Source: Deltaproteobacteria bacterium
GTDB lineage: Bacteria > Desulfobacterota > Syntrophobacteria > Syntrophobacterales > Syntrophobacteraceae
Assembly (NCBI GenBank): GCA_021780695.1
Contig: JAJXYD010000025.1
Coordinates: 248,001-312,000 of the forward strand
DNA length: 64,000 bases
Direction: 5' to 3'
Both the position numbers and the translations under genes were made by a program. Below, piece by piece: positions 53,631 to 63,464 of this stretch. Within the stretch, counting starts at the first letter, position 1; every line of letters starts with the position of its first letter. Under the pieces are notes generated by a model. That model saw only the letters and a list, made by a program, of their open reading frames with translations, had not been told where the DNA came from and did not search any database.

Positions 53631-54707
53631 ATGGGACAAAGAGTTATCAATTTCAATCCGGGGCCCTCTGCCCTTCCTCTTGCGGTACTTGAGCAGGCAA
53701 AAAGTGAAATGCTCGATTTCCAAGGCTCCGGCATGTCGGTACTCGAAACAAGCCACCGCTCCAAAAACTTCGAAGCGGTCCTAGATAGCGCTATCACCAG
53801 GACCAGACGACTGCTGGGGCTCGATGAGAGCTACCACGTGCTCTTCCTCCAGGGAGGAGCGAGCATGCAATTCGCCATGGTCCCGATGAATCTTGCCGGC
53901 GACAAGCCCGTCGATTATGTGGACACCGGCACATGGTCCACCAAGGCGATAAAGGAAGCGCGCATCTGCGGCAAGCAAACGCGCGTTGTTGCAAGCTCCG
54001 AAGACGAAAAATTTACCTACATTCCCGAAAAGATCGCTCTGAACCCCGATGCGGCCTACCTTCACATTACCTCCAACAACACGATCCGGGGCACCCAGTG
54101 GAGAAGCTTTCCCGATGCGGGCAATGTTCCTCTCGTAAGCGACATGTCCTCGGACATTTTCAGCCGCCGGTTTGATGCGCGCCGCTTTGGCCTGATTTAT
54201 GCCGGAGCGCAGAAAAACGCGGGCCCGGCCGGCGTGACCCTGGTAATCATTCGGGATGACTTGTTGCAAAGAGTGCCCAAAGAGCTCCCAACAATGTTTA
54301 GATACTCGACTTACGCCGATAACAGATCGCTCTACAACACGCCGCCATGCTTTTCGATCTACGTATGCGAACTGGTCCTCAAGTGGATCGAGGAAACTGT
54401 CGGGGGTCTGGACCGCATGGAAAAAATTAATGAGGAAAAGGCCGCCATTCTCTACGATTATCTGGACGGCCAGGATTTCTACAGGGGAACTGCCAGACCG
54501 GACTCAAGGTCCCGCATGAACGTAACCTTCCTGCTGCCCGAGGCCGAAATGGAGAAGGAGTTTCTCGCCCGCGCCGCCGATGCCGGCCTCTGCGGGTTAA
54601 AAGGACACCGCTCGGTCGGAGGGCTAAGAGCCTCCATTTACAATGCAACCACCATTGAGGCGGTTAGGACCCTTGTCGATTTTATGAAACATTTCGCGAA
54701 ACGCTGA
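53631..54707 (+). CDS. serC: Phosphoserine aminotransferase
   Basis: A 358-residue class V PLP aminotransferase that makes 3-phosphoserine from 3-phosphohydroxypyruvate and glutamate, and can serve PLP synthesis. NFNPGPSALPLAVLEQA, GMSVLETSHRSK, FLQGGASMQFAMVP, SNNTIRGTQW and the PLP lysine in YAGAQKNAGPAGV are all present. AGGAG precedes the ATG by 8 bases. No serA is next to it. A GC-rich hairpin follows. Confidence 0.96.
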   Translation: MGQRVINFNPGPSALPLAVLEQAKSEMLDFQGSGMSVLETSHRSKNFEAVLDSAITRTRRLLGLDESYHVLFLQGGASMQFAMVPMNLAGDKPVDYVDTGTWSTKAIKEARICGKQTRVVASSEDEKFTYIPEKIALNPDAAYLHITSNNTIRGTQWRSFPDAGNVPLVSDMSSDIFSRRFDARRFGLIYAGAQKNAGPAGVTLVIIRDDLLQRVPKELPTMFRYSTYADNRSLYNTPPCFSIYVCELVLKWIEETVGGLDRMEKINEEKAAILYDYLDGQDFYRGTARPDSRSRMNVTFLLPEAEMEKEFLARAADAGLCGLKGHRSVGGLRASIYNATTIEAVRTLVDFMKHFAKR

Positions 54708-54730
54708 TTTTGTCACGTTACGCTTTTCCC

Positions 54731-54785
54731 GGGGCGGCAGGCTAAAGAGGCGGCCCAGGCCGCTTTAACCTGCTGCCTGCCCCCC
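54731..54785 (+). terminator. GC-rich hairpin after serC
   Basis: GGGGCGGCAGG pairs with CCTGC-TGCC-TGCCCC around an inner stem AAAG-GCGGC/GCCGC-CTTT. No T-run follows, so it may be a rho-independent stop for the plus strand or a structure shared with the convergent methyltransferase gene. Confidence 0.4.
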
Positions 54786-54849
54786 CCAATTGCCCCGCGT
54801 TGCAGCCTGCCCCCGGCAGCGTGGGAGGCACATCTAAAGAGGTCTGTAT

Positions 54850-55710
54850 TTATTGGGGCACCAACGCCGTGGCGACAAAGTCCGCGTCCATTTCAAAGCG
54901 ATCTTGCGAAAAACCCTGCTCAAGTTCCGATACCGCCAGGTCAAAGTCCCGGGCAGTAATAATCGCCCTATCCAGTAATTCCTTGCGCTCCTCCAGCACC
55001 CGTTCCACCTTGAATGCCTCAAGCTCGCGACTTCGCCCATTTTGGAGTCCCATTCGCACAAAGGGAATAACGATCACCTGAATGGCCATAAGTCCCGCCT
55101 CGCGCATCAACCGGTAGAGGTGACGTCCGATGCGTCTGTTGCCCCCCCGTTCAGACTGCAAAACTCCCAGGGCTTTGCGTAAATTGCCCATATGTTGTTC
55201 GGCCGGGTCACAGAGAGCAACGTCATCATCGACATCGATGATCACTATGCGTCCGCCTGGCCGAGTAACGCGACGCATTTGCGAAAGCACCGCCGAAGGC
55301 TCTGTTAGATGCTGGAAAAGATAGCGCGCTACGGTCACATCCTGGCCGGCGTCTTTTAGGGGTAGTGCGTAGGCGTTGCCAACCAATGCCGAAATCCTGA
55401 CTCCGAGACGCTCAGATATCCCTTGAGCGATCTTTAAGGCTTCCCTGTCATTATCCAGAGCGGTCACAAAAGCCTTGCCGCCCGCCCGCCAGGCCAAGTC
55501 GAGGGCAAGTGCCCCCGTTCCAGCCCCGACATCGAGAATCGATGCGGATAAATTTTCAAAGCAGGCCATGGACAAAATGGGGACAAGGCGTCGGAAATGA
55601 GTATGGATACTTTGCTTGACCAGGCGGCAATGAGGCTTGCCCCGCTCTAAAAACAATTGGCTCGCCCCGGTGACGCTTTGCACCCAATTTTGGACTTCAG
55701 CCTGGCTCAT
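54850..55710 (-). CDS. Class I SAM-dependent methyltransferase
   Basis: A 286-residue methyltransferase of unknown substrate. The SAM motif I is ILDVGAGTGALALDLA (about 58-73), with LDNDREALKIAQ (motif II acidic residue) and PLKDAGQDVTVARYLFQHL (motif IV region). A C-terminal helical cap (about 175-286) completes the chain. ATG 55708-55710 has AAGG upstream; an in-frame GTG two codons earlier is an alternative. It is downstream of lptD on the same strand with 84 bp between. No operon role is evident. Confidence 0.8.
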   Translation of the reverse strand: MSQAEVQNWVQSVTGASQLFLERGKPHCRLVKQSIHTHFRRLVPILSMACFENLSASILDVGAGTGALALDLAWRAGGKAFVTALDNDREALKIAQGISERLGVRISALVGNAYALPLKDAGQDVTVARYLFQHLTEPSAVLSQMRRVTRPGGRIVIIDVDDDVALCDPAEQHMGNLRKALGVLQSERGGNRRIGRHLYRLMREAGLMAIQVIVIPFVRMGLQNGRSRELEAFKVERVLEERKELLDRAIITARDFDLAVSELEQGFSQDRFEMDADFVATALVPQ

Positions 55711-55794
55711 GACCACCTTATATTTGCGATGTAAACCCGGCGCAAATCAACCCCCTTTCTATAAGCCCATTTGAGTCCCGCGGCTCCACTGGGT

Positions 55795-58134
55795 TTAAAA
55801 GAAAACAGGCTTTTGATTAAGCAGCCAGGTCTCCGGATGCTGATAGCCCGGAAAGCTCTCGCCAAACTGAGGAAGTCCGAAAAAGGAGACCTGATTGCCA
55901 AGGCTCCCGATCCCGCTTAGATCAAGTGTAAAAAGAAATCTATTGTCGATGCCCACCTGTTCGTAGCCCACGCCGAATCCCCAGCAGCCTTTGACATACC
56001 TGATCCCGTAGCCTTGAGTAAACCACAGGTTGCCCTGGAAAGAGTAATCGTGGTAGGTGCTTAGATAAATGTTCCGGTAGATTTTAAAGTAGGTTATGAG
56101 CGTGATTTCATTTACGTCGAGATCGGGAATTTCCTCGTAGTCTACCATTAAAAGATTTCCGGGACTTCCTGTGTAAGAACCCGTGAAGTCCTGGGCCTCT
56201 ACATGTTCGCCCGATCTGAAGTTCCAATCCAGATCGTAGGAAAAAGTCCACGACTGTATGGGCATAAGATCAAGCCTTACGCCGAGGGGCGAAAAACCCT
56301 CGGGCATTTCCGTGTCGGTATCAAAGAGGGAATCGATTTGATCGGGCTGTTCGATGTTAAAGAACTGGAAAACGCGTAACCGGGCGATTTCGGTGTAGGT
56401 TACCGTGGGACTGTCACTGTCTGAATCGCCTGGAGAGAGCTGCTTTCCGGTAAGAAAAGTCGTAAACCCGTAGCGAATACCGTTTCTGGCCTGATTGAGG
56501 TCGGTATAGTCAAGCTGGGGAATTGCGCTTGTCAGGGTCTGAGTCGCATATTCGTAGGAGATTTCAGGCTCTATGGCGTTTTGAACCGCGGTATAGCCCA
56601 AGACATTGACCGGATAGACCCTGTTCAGGCGCGAACTCATATCGATATTAACGTCGGGTTCTTCTCTTCCTACAAGATTATTATTACCCGAATCGGACTG
56701 GTCCCACTGGATCGAATAGGCATCGCCCCGCATTCCCACGGAGGGTTCTATGTTCAGATAGTTTTGCCATTGAAACGGAGCGAAAATCTGTGGACGCACA
56801 TCGAGGCGTTCCTGGTCGTCGCCACCCTGGCTCCAGTAGTTTACCTCCGAACTGTCCAGAGAATAATAGAAAGGGGTGTTGTCAATCGGACTGGGAATAA
56901 TCGAATAGTAGAGGGACGGCAGCTTTTCGGTTGTCTGGCCCAACGTCGTCGTCTGCATGTTTTCCCAGTATCTTGTATCGAGGCTCAGCAGATCCGACTC
57001 CCCGGCTTTTTCCAGATAGATGTCTGATTCGCGCACCAGCGCGTTTTGATCGTACAAAATGCCGCGGTTGAAAGCAGACTGGAATTCCTGCGTGGAGCTA
57101 AAATAGGAACTCGACCCGATTGCGAATTCCTGCAAAAAATTCGGATCGCTCACGTAGTCCAGGTCTATCTTGGCGTCAATGCCCCCGGGCAATGTGATAT
57201 CTTGCATACCCCGCAGCCAATACCTGTCGGAGGTCTGATAGGGATAGCCCTCCGAGGCCAGGAAAGATCGGCTCGCCTGGTCCTGAAGGTAGTTGAACTG
57301 CCAGATGCCCTGGCCGAATGTGGTGTTGTTTATCCGGTATTCGAGGCCTCCCATGACCCCGCGAGTTTGCATGTAATCAGTGTAGAAGGTAGCATCCATG
57401 TCGTCTCGGATTGCCCAGTAGTAAGGGACTTCCAGATGGATTCCGTTGAGGGTGGAATCCCCCGCGAAGGGGAGCAAAAATCCCGACTGGCGCTGGGTAT
57501 TGACGGGCAGGTTCATAAAGGGCCAATAGAAAAGCTGGTAATCCTTGGCCCAAAAGGAGGTATCCGTTACCTCACCCTGGCCCCCAACCTTTACGGTCAT
57601 CTTGTTAAATTGAATTTTCCACTGGGGATCCGATGGATTGCAACTCGTGATAAACCCCTGGGCAAGTTCGAACTCGGAGGGGCCCGTTTTAGAGATCGAA
57701 GAACCTTGAACGAAAAAATTGTTTTCGGCAAAAAAGATGACGCCCCGGTCCATCGTGCCCGTTTCCGTGTCGAGGTTCCAGACTATATGTTGGCCTTTTA
57801 GCCAGTTTCTGCCGTACTGGACCGTGACGTTGCCGTGCAGATCGGCTACGCGCGTATGGTTGTTAATGGTGGCATAGTCAGCCTCTATCGACCTGTCGGT
57901 GGAGGTAAGCCTTACGTGGCCCCGCGCTTTATAGGCGTGCTCGGCTTGGTCGAATTCGAGTTTGTCGGCATGGATCGTCCACGGGACTTTCGATTGCACT
58001 ATTGCGCCCCCGGAGCCGAAGGGCAAGGCCGACTCCGATGCCAGCGCATGGCCGCACACGGAGCTCCAAAGGACCAGGGCGCAACAGATAAGGGCAGGTT
58101 TAAAAAAAGTGCGCTTCCCCAAGACTTTCCTCAC
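55795..58134 (-). CDS. lptD: LPS-assembly outer-membrane protein LptD
   Basis: A 779-residue outer-membrane beta-barrel protein that inserts LPS with LptE. A signal peptide (1 to about 32, ending GHALA) is followed by an OstA-like jellyroll (about 45-170: WTIHADKLEFDQAEHAYKAR, GHVRLTSTDRSIEADYA, GNVTVQYGRNW). The rest is the barrel, with alternating aromatic strands (YYWAIRDDMDATFYTDYM and so on). The E. coli disulfide pattern is not obviously conserved. GTG start (58132-58134) overlaps the folC stop (GTGA), suggesting coupling. It marks an LPS-bearing Gram-negative. Confidence 0.88.
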   Translation of the reverse strand: MRKVLGKRTFFKPALICCALVLWSSVCGHALASESALPFGSGGAIVQSKVPWTIHADKLEFDQAEHAYKARGHVRLTSTDRSIEADYATINNHTRVADLHGNVTVQYGRNWLKGQHIVWNLDTETGTMDRGVIFFAENNFFVQGSSISKTGPSEFELAQGFITSCNPSDPQWKIQFNKMTVKVGGQGEVTDTSFWAKDYQLFYWPFMNLPVNTQRQSGFLLPFAGDSTLNGIHLEVPYYWAIRDDMDATFYTDYMQTRGVMGGLEYRINNTTFGQGIWQFNYLQDQASRSFLASEGYPYQTSDRYWLRGMQDITLPGGIDAKIDLDYVSDPNFLQEFAIGSSSYFSSTQEFQSAFNRGILYDQNALVRESDIYLEKAGESDLLSLDTRYWENMQTTTLGQTTEKLPSLYYSIIPSPIDNTPFYYSLDSSEVNYWSQGGDDQERLDVRPQIFAPFQWQNYLNIEPSVGMRGDAYSIQWDQSDSGNNNLVGREEPDVNIDMSSRLNRVYPVNVLGYTAVQNAIEPEISYEYATQTLTSAIPQLDYTDLNQARNGIRYGFTTFLTGKQLSPGDSDSDSPTVTYTEIARLRVFQFFNIEQPDQIDSLFDTDTEMPEGFSPLGVRLDLMPIQSWTFSYDLDWNFRSGEHVEAQDFTGSYTGSPGNLLMVDYEEIPDLDVNEITLITYFKIYRNIYLSTYHDYSFQGNLWFTQGYGIRYVKGCWGFGVGYEQVGIDNRFLFTLDLSGIGSLGNQVSFFGLPQFGESFPGYQHPETWLLNQKPVFF

Positions 58135-59408
58135 AAGGTAGGCTCCCCGAAAAGCTGTTTGACTTCACCGGCAAAATAAAGCGAACCTGTAATGCATATG
58201 AGATCATCCGGGCCGGCCAGGTTCCTTGCCTCCTGAATGGCGGCCGAGGGCTCGGCGATAACGTAGCATTTCTTTATATAAGGCCTGGCCATCTTTCTTA
58301 TATCCTCGGGACTGGCCGCCCTGGCGTACCGGGGTTTTGTAAAAATGGCGGTTTCGGCCAGAGGCAAAAGGCGTCTGAGGATTCCTACAATATCTTTATC
58401 CGCCATGACACCGATGACGAGATGGATTTTTTTTTGCGCAAAATCCTCCTTTAGCGCTTCTCGAAGAGACTCTGCGCCCGGGGGGTTGTGGGCGCCGTCA
58501 AGAAGAATAGTCGGATTTGTCTGCAGCACTTCCAGCCGCGCAGGCCATCGAACGTCTTGCATCGCATCGCAAATAACGTCCTGGCGCAGCGCGACCCCTT
58601 GCTTTCGCTCGAGCGCCTCGAGGGTTGCCAGCGCAACAGCCGCGTTGCCAAGCTGGTGCTGTCCCCTCAAGTTGAGCGTCAAAGACGGCAGGTTCATCCC
58701 CATTCCCCTGTATTGGAAACCACCCTTCGAATTTCGCCTTACCCGAAAATCGGATTTAAAACGGTACAGGGGCGCATCTTTATTCATGCAGGCAGTCTTC
58801 ATAATACCCTGCGCCACGGGCTGCAACGCACCCGTAACCAGAGGCACGCCCTTCTTTATGATTCCCGCCTTCTCCCTGGCAACCGATGACAGGGTCGCCC
58901 CCAGGTACTCCTGGTGGTCCAGGCCGATATTTGTAATGACACTGACTTCAGGGGCTATGACGTTTGTGGCGTCAAGACGACCGCCCATTCCGGTCTCAAC
59001 GATTGCAAGGTCAACCTCTTCTTCGGCGAAGTAAAGAAAAGCCATCGCCGTCACCATTTCGAAAAAAGTCGGAGGCTCGCTCTCATCGAGGGTCGATCGA
59101 ATTTTTTCGAAAGCCTGCAATATCCTCTCCGGGCAAACTTCTTCGTCGTTAATCCTGAAACGCTCGGTAAAGCGCACCAGGTGCGGCGAGGTATACAACC
59201 CGACTTTGAGACCGTGCTTTAAAAGGATTCGCGATAAAATGGCCGCCGTGGAGCCCTTGCCATTTGTCCCCGCGATATGGATGCAGCGCAGCTTTCTCTC
59301 CGGATTGCCAACGCGCGCCAGAAGGCTTTCCGTACAATTTAAACCAAACTTTATCCCAAACTTCTGAAGTCCGTAAAGGTAGTCTAGAGACTTAGCAAAA
59401 TCCGACAC
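58131..59408 (-). CDS. folC: Folylpolyglutamate/dihydrofolate synthase
   Basis: A 425-residue Mur-ligase-type synthase that adds glutamate to folates. GTNGKGSTAAILSRILLK (P-loop), GLYTSPHLVRFTERFRIN, VETGMGGRLDATNVI, ITNIGLDHQEYLG and LLDGAHNPPGAESLRE are intact. The frame is open 46 codons further upstream; GTG 59406-59408, before SDFAKSLDYLYGLQKFGIKF, has GGAGGTAAGGGG upstream and matches the usual FolC start. Its stop overlaps lptD. No accD lies upstream, unlike many genomes. Confidence 0.92.
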   Translation of the reverse strand: MSDFAKSLDYLYGLQKFGIKFGLNCTESLLARVGNPERKLRCIHIAGTNGKGSTAAILSRILLKHGLKVGLYTSPHLVRFTERFRINDEEVCPERILQAFEKIRSTLDESEPPTFFEMVTAMAFLYFAEEEVDLAIVETGMGGRLDATNVIAPEVSVITNIGLDHQEYLGATLSSVAREKAGIIKKGVPLVTGALQPVAQGIMKTACMNKDAPLYRFKSDFRVRRNSKGGFQYRGMGMNLPSLTLNLRGQHQLGNAAVALATLEALERKQGVALRQDVICDAMQDVRWPARLEVLQTNPTILLDGAHNPPGAESLREALKEDFAQKKIHLVIGVMADKDIVGILRRLLPLAETAIFTKPRYARAASPEDIRKMARPYIKKCYVIAEPSAAIQEARNLAGPDDLICITGSLYFAGEVKQLFGEPTL

Positions 59409-59621
59409 TCGCCCCTTACCTCCCCAATTTGGCGGTCGGCTCAAAAAACCGCCTCCTTGCCCTGTTGAGCGATTCAAATATAGCACGAACCCTTTTAAAC
59501 TCTCCTCATACCATACTTCGCGATCATTAAAAATGATTGATTCCAATAACGAAAGATTCTCCCCGCGGGGACCGCGATGGTTTGCAAGCCTTGTCGGCGG
59601 GGTGTTCGCTCAGTGAAATTC

Positions 59622-59650
59622 TTGACTTTATTCGGGAAGCAATTTAGAGT
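59622..59650 (+). promoter_or_regulatory. Candidate hflK-hflC promoter
   Basis: TTGACT (59622-59627) and TAGAGT (59645-59650) are exactly 17 bases apart and lie about 100 bp before hflK. The rest of the 349-bp divergent gap (59409-59757) shows no coding frame and should also hold the folC promoter on the minus strand. Confidence 0.45.
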
Positions 59651-59757
59651 CCAGGCTCAGGAGCTTCAGTTTCCGGTATTTGAGCCGCAGGGGCCTCAAA
59701 GCGCCCTTGGCTAACTGTAACCCCGAAGGCCCGCGGGTTTTGCGGAAAAGGACTGCT

Positions 59758-60825
59758 ATGAGTTGGGAAATGCCGCCCGAAAAAAGGGCGCCGCAAAGGG
59801 GAGGTCCGCCCCTGGAGCTCGAAAATGTCTTGAGATGGCTTGCGGATCGTTTCAAAAAGTCTCCAGGCTCCTCTCTACGTCGGCTTTTGCCCATAGTAGC
59901 GGTCCTGCTCCTTTTAGCTCTGTTTTCTACGTCCTACTACACGGTTCAACCCCAGGAAACGGCCGTTATCCAAAGATTTGGCAGGTTCGTAGGAACTGCG
60001 GGCTCCGGCCTCCATTTCAAGATTCCCTTCGGGGTCGATACGGTCACAAAAGTCGTAACGGGCCAGGTGCTCCAGCGCGAGTACGGCTATCGCACCAAGA
60101 AGGCGGGCATACGCTCCGAGTTCAAACAGGCCGGCTACGAAAGTGAATCGCTTATGCTAAGCGGTGATCTGGACGTGGTGGATGTGCATTGGACAGTGCA
60201 ATACATGATCAGAAACCCGGCAAAATATCTTTTTGACGTCCAGGGGGTCGAGGCTACCCTCGATGATATATCCCAGGCCGTTATGCGCCAGATTGTCGGC
60301 AACCACTATGCCGACGACGTGTTGACTACCGGTAGGGCGGCCATAGAAAACGAGTGCCGCAAGCAGATTCAGCACATCATGGACACTTACGGAACAGGAC
60401 TTCAGATAGTCGCGGTTAAACTCCAGGATGTAAATCCCCCCGGACCTGTCCAGCCCGCCTTTAACGAAGTCAATGAAGCCAAGCAGGACAGGGCTCGCAC
60501 CATTAACGAGGCCGAACAGACCTACAACGAAAAAGTCCCCGCAGCCAGGGGAGAGGCCGATCAGACCATTTCCCGCGCCCAGGCCTATGCCACCGAACAG
60601 GTAAACCGGGCCGATGGCAAGGCGCAACGCTTCCTCGATATTCTCGATCAATATCAGAAGGCCCCCGACATTACCCGCGACAGGATGTATCTTGATTCCT
60701 TCCAGGCCGTAATGGCACGGGCGGGCCACATTTACGTAGTCGACAGCGCGGAGAAAAATATTTTGCCCCTGCTCGATCTTGGAAAGCTTGCGCCAGGCAA
60801 GGAAAAACCGCAAAATGGGAAATAA
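59758..60825 (+). CDS. hflK: FtsH protease regulator HflK
   Basis: A 355-residue SPFH/prohibitin-family protein. One N-terminal membrane segment (about 43-58) is followed by the band-7 domain (VQPQETAVIQRFGRFVGTAG) and a coiled coil. HflK and HflC form the membrane complex that modulates FtsH. A Pro/Gly-rich start (EMPPEKRAPQRGGPP) is typical. ATG 59758 has AAAAGGA upstream; the frame is open 26 codons further without support. It is followed 35 bp later by hflC. Confidence 0.92.
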   Translation: MSWEMPPEKRAPQRGGPPLELENVLRWLADRFKKSPGSSLRRLLPIVAVLLLLALFSTSYYTVQPQETAVIQRFGRFVGTAGSGLHFKIPFGVDTVTKVVTGQVLQREYGYRTKKAGIRSEFKQAGYESESLMLSGDLDVVDVHWTVQYMIRNPAKYLFDVQGVEATLDDISQAVMRQIVGNHYADDVLTTGRAAIENECRKQIQHIMDTYGTGLQIVAVKLQDVNPPGPVQPAFNEVNEAKQDRARTINEAEQTYNEKVPAARGEADQTISRAQAYATEQVNRADGKAQRFLDILDQYQKAPDITRDRMYLDSFQAVMARAGHIYVVDSAEKNILPLLDLGKLAPGKEKPQNGK

Positions 60826-60860
60826 TCCGGCACTTGGCAAACCGGATTTAAGGATGCGTA

Positions 60861-61859
60861 ATGGGAAATGATATGGTGGTTCCTCGTTGGGTAAAGTTTG
60901 CGGCCTCGATCCTGGTCGTTTTGGCTGTCCTTGCCTGGTTTTCCGTCTACGTGGTGGATCAAACCCAACAGGTGGTCCTAACCGAGTTCGGGCGCCCCAT
61001 GGGAAAACCCGTTACCCAAGCAGGCCTCCACTTCATGTGGCCCTGGTATACGGCAAATTATTTCGATAAGCGCATAATGGCTTGGGACGGTCGCCCCGAT
61101 CAGATCGCGACCCGGGACAAAAAATATATATGGGTGGATACCACCGCGCGCTGGAAAATATCCAACCCCCTTCTTTTCATGAAGCGGGTTGGAACCCTTA
61201 CGACCGCCCAAAGCCGCTTGGACGGCATAATCGATTCGGTTGTCCGCGACAATGTCTCCGATAACGACCTGGTCGAAATTGTCAGAAGCACGGGCTGGGA
61301 AAAGGCAAAAACTCAGTTTGAAGAGTCGGGCCTTCCCGGAGAGGGCTTTGGACGCCCCGCGGATAATTATAAGCTTACCAAGGGACGCGAGAAAATTACC
61401 CGCGAAATGGTCGCCGACGCTTCCAAGCTCATTTCCGAATTCGGTATGAAACTGGTCGATATTCGCATAACACGCATCAACTACGTCGAGTCTGTTCGCA
61501 ATTCGGTTTTCCAGCGCATGATTTCCGAGCGCAAGCGAATCGCCGCCCAATACCGCTCCGAAGGCATGGGAAGGAAAGCCGAGATCCTTGGCAAGATGGA
61601 CCTCGAGTTGGCCTCGATAAACTCGAAGGCCTACAAGCAATCCCAGCAAATACGGGGTAAAGCCGACGCCAAAGTCACAAAGATCTTCGCTTCGGCCTAC
61701 GGAAAGGATCCCGAGTTTTTCTCCCTCTATAAGACTTTGAACTTGTATGGAGATTTTAGTAAAAACAGTTCCTTCTTGCTCAGCACGGATTCAGACGTTT
61801 TCAAGTATCTTAAGGGCGCGGGCAAAATGGTTTCCGCAATCAAGCCGAGCGCGAGGTAA
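60861..61859 (+). CDS. hflC: FtsH protease regulator HflC
   Basis: A 332-residue SPFH/band-7 partner of HflK. One N-terminal membrane segment (about 13-32, AASILVVLAVLAWFSVYVV) precedes the SPFH domain (QQVVLTEFGRPMGKPVTQAG; RITRINYVESVRNSVFQRMI). Compared with HflK it has the shorter, C-terminally helical form, as usual for HflC. AAGGA lies upstream of the ATG. It follows hflK and precedes a glycosyltransferase gene with a 3-bp gap, so all may share a message. Confidence 0.92.
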   Translation: MGNDMVVPRWVKFAASILVVLAVLAWFSVYVVDQTQQVVLTEFGRPMGKPVTQAGLHFMWPWYTANYFDKRIMAWDGRPDQIATRDKKYIWVDTTARWKISNPLLFMKRVGTLTTAQSRLDGIIDSVVRDNVSDNDLVEIVRSTGWEKAKTQFEESGLPGEGFGRPADNYKLTKGREKITREMVADASKLISEFGMKLVDIRITRINYVESVRNSVFQRMISERKRIAAQYRSEGMGRKAEILGKMDLELASINSKAYKQSQQIRGKADAKVTKIFASAYGKDPEFFSLYKTLNLYGDFSKNSSFLLSTDSDVFKYLKGAGKMVSAIKPSAR

Positions 61860-61862
61860 TCT

Positions 61863-63095
61863 ATGGGTTTTTATCTGGAAAATCCCGGACAAATTGCCGA
61901 TGCCGATATCGTTATAGGCATACCCACGGCAAACGAGGCGGCTAACATCCAAGGAACCGTCGCCAGGATAGACAAGGGCCTTGCCGACTATTTTCCCGGT
62001 ATGCGAAGCGCGATTATAAATTGCGACAATCACTCCGCCGACGGCACGCGGGAAGCTTTCTTCGCCACCCCGGGCAAGGCCGCCAAGCTCTATATCGCAA
62101 CCGAACCCGGGGAGGGGGGAAAAGGCGCAAACATTCAAAACTTCTTTGAAATGGCCGCCCGCCTAAATCCCAAGGCATTGGTCGTCCTGGAAGCCGACAT
62201 TAAAAATATTTCGCCCCTCTGGGTTCGAAACCTCGTAACCCCGATACTTAAGGGAGCCGGGTTTGTGTGCCCCCTCTATGAACGGCACAAGTATGAAACC
62301 TTTCTTTCCAATTCCATTATTTACCCTCTGTTTCGATGCCTCTACGGCAGGCGGGTGCGCCAGTGCAATATCGGAGACTACGGCTTTGGCCCCCAAATGC
62401 TTCAGATATACTTGAACACCCCTTTTCGAAACCGGCTGGTCGCTAACTCCGGCATCGACATCTGGATGGCCAATACGGCCCTGGTATCCCGGCTGCCGAT
62501 CGTTCAGGCCATCATGGGAGCTCCCAAACTGCACCGGATAAGGGGCCGTTTTTCAGATCTCCCCGACCTGTTTGCCGAAGCGGTTGCAACCGTTTTCGAC
62601 CTCATGGGGGCCTATGAGAACTATTGGCTTCGCGTCAAGTGGAGTAAGCCCACGGCCCTTTCGGGCACAGATCTCCAGGAAGTGGAAACTCCCTTTCCCC
62701 CTGCCGATGTCAATCCGGAACTTTTGCACGAAAAATTCCTTGAAGATTTCGACAAATACTATCAATTATGGGAGCGGGTCTACGGTCCCATCACGGCCCG
62801 AAAGCTCCAGGAAATAAGGTCCATAGGCTTCCAGCACTTTTCGTTTCCCACGCAAACCTGGATGAGCATCCTCTTCGACTCCGCGGTAGCCTACCGGGGG
62901 ATGCCGGATGCCGATAGAACCGACCTGGTGAAGGGGCTGCTTCCCCTCTATATCGGTAAGGTTCTCTCCTATGTGAAGAAAACCTGGAGAATGTCGCTTC
63001 AGCAGGCCGAAGAGTTTATCGAAAACGAATGCATGATGTTTGAGGAAAATAAACCTTATATTGTGAAAATGTGGACAAAGGATGAGAGGAGCTGA
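61863..63095 (+). CDS. GT-A fold glycosyltransferase, GT78/GT81-like
   Basis: A 410-residue cytosolic protein without membrane segments. The GT-A core shows VIGIPTANEAANIQGTVARI, IINCDNHSADGTREAF, ATEPGEGGKGANIQNF and LVVLEADIKNISPLW (Glu110-Ala-Asp112 in the DxD position), followed by VANSGIDIWMANTAL. The arrangement resembles glycerate-type transferases (mannosylglycerate or glucosyl-phosphoglycerate synthases), whose products are compatible solutes. The C-terminal third is not recognised. It lies 3 bp after hflC. No phosphatase partner is nearby. The product is inference. Confidence 0.65.
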   Translation: MGFYLENPGQIADADIVIGIPTANEAANIQGTVARIDKGLADYFPGMRSAIINCDNHSADGTREAFFATPGKAAKLYIATEPGEGGKGANIQNFFEMAARLNPKALVVLEADIKNISPLWVRNLVTPILKGAGFVCPLYERHKYETFLSNSIIYPLFRCLYGRRVRQCNIGDYGFGPQMLQIYLNTPFRNRLVANSGIDIWMANTALVSRLPIVQAIMGAPKLHRIRGRFSDLPDLFAEAVATVFDLMGAYENYWLRVKWSKPTALSGTDLQEVETPFPPADVNPELLHEKFLEDFDKYYQLWERVYGPITARKLQEIRSIGFQHFSFPTQTWMSILFDSAVAYRGMPDADRTDLVKGLLPLYIGKVLSYVKKTWRMSLQQAEEFIENECMMFEENKPYIVKMWTKDERS

Positions 63096-63098
63096 GAA

Positions 63099-63464
63099 AT
63101 GTCGAAGATCCTTGTTGTCGATGATGAGGAACATATTAGGCTCCTGTATTCGGAGGAACTCAAGGAGGCTGGCTATGAAGTCATTACGGCGGAAAGCGGC
63201 TATAAGCTCCTTGAGAAAATTGAGCAGGAAAAGCCCGACCTTGTCGTATTGGATATAAAAATGGTTGACTACAACGGTCTGGATATCCTTCAGGACATCA
63301 GGAACCGCTTCTACGATCTGCCGGTCATTCTATCGACTGCCTATGACACTTTCAAAGAAGACATGAAGTCGATTGCCGCCGACTTTTACGTCGTTAAAAG
63401 TTTTGATTTGACGGAGTTGAAGAAAAAAATCGCAATGGCTCTGGAAACCAGGCTCCCCGATTAA
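63099..63464 (+). CDS. Single-domain response regulator receiver
   Basis: A 121-residue CheY-like receiver with no output domain. The acidic pair Asp8/Asp9 (VVDDEEHIRLL), phosphoacceptor Asp52 (LVVLDIKMVDYNGLD), Thr80 (ILSTAYDT) and Lys100 (FYVVKSFDL) are in place. GAGGAG precedes the ATG. Three bp after the glycosyltransferase gene, so probably co-expressed with hflKC and it. The cognate kinase is unknown; a signalling link to FtsH control or osmolyte synthesis is possible but unproven. Confidence 0.9.
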   Translation: MSKILVVDDEEHIRLLYSEELKEAGYEVITAESGYKLLEKIEQEKPDLVVLDIKMVDYNGLDILQDIRNRFYDLPVILSTAYDTFKEDMKSIAADFYVVKSFDLTELKKKIAMALETRLPD

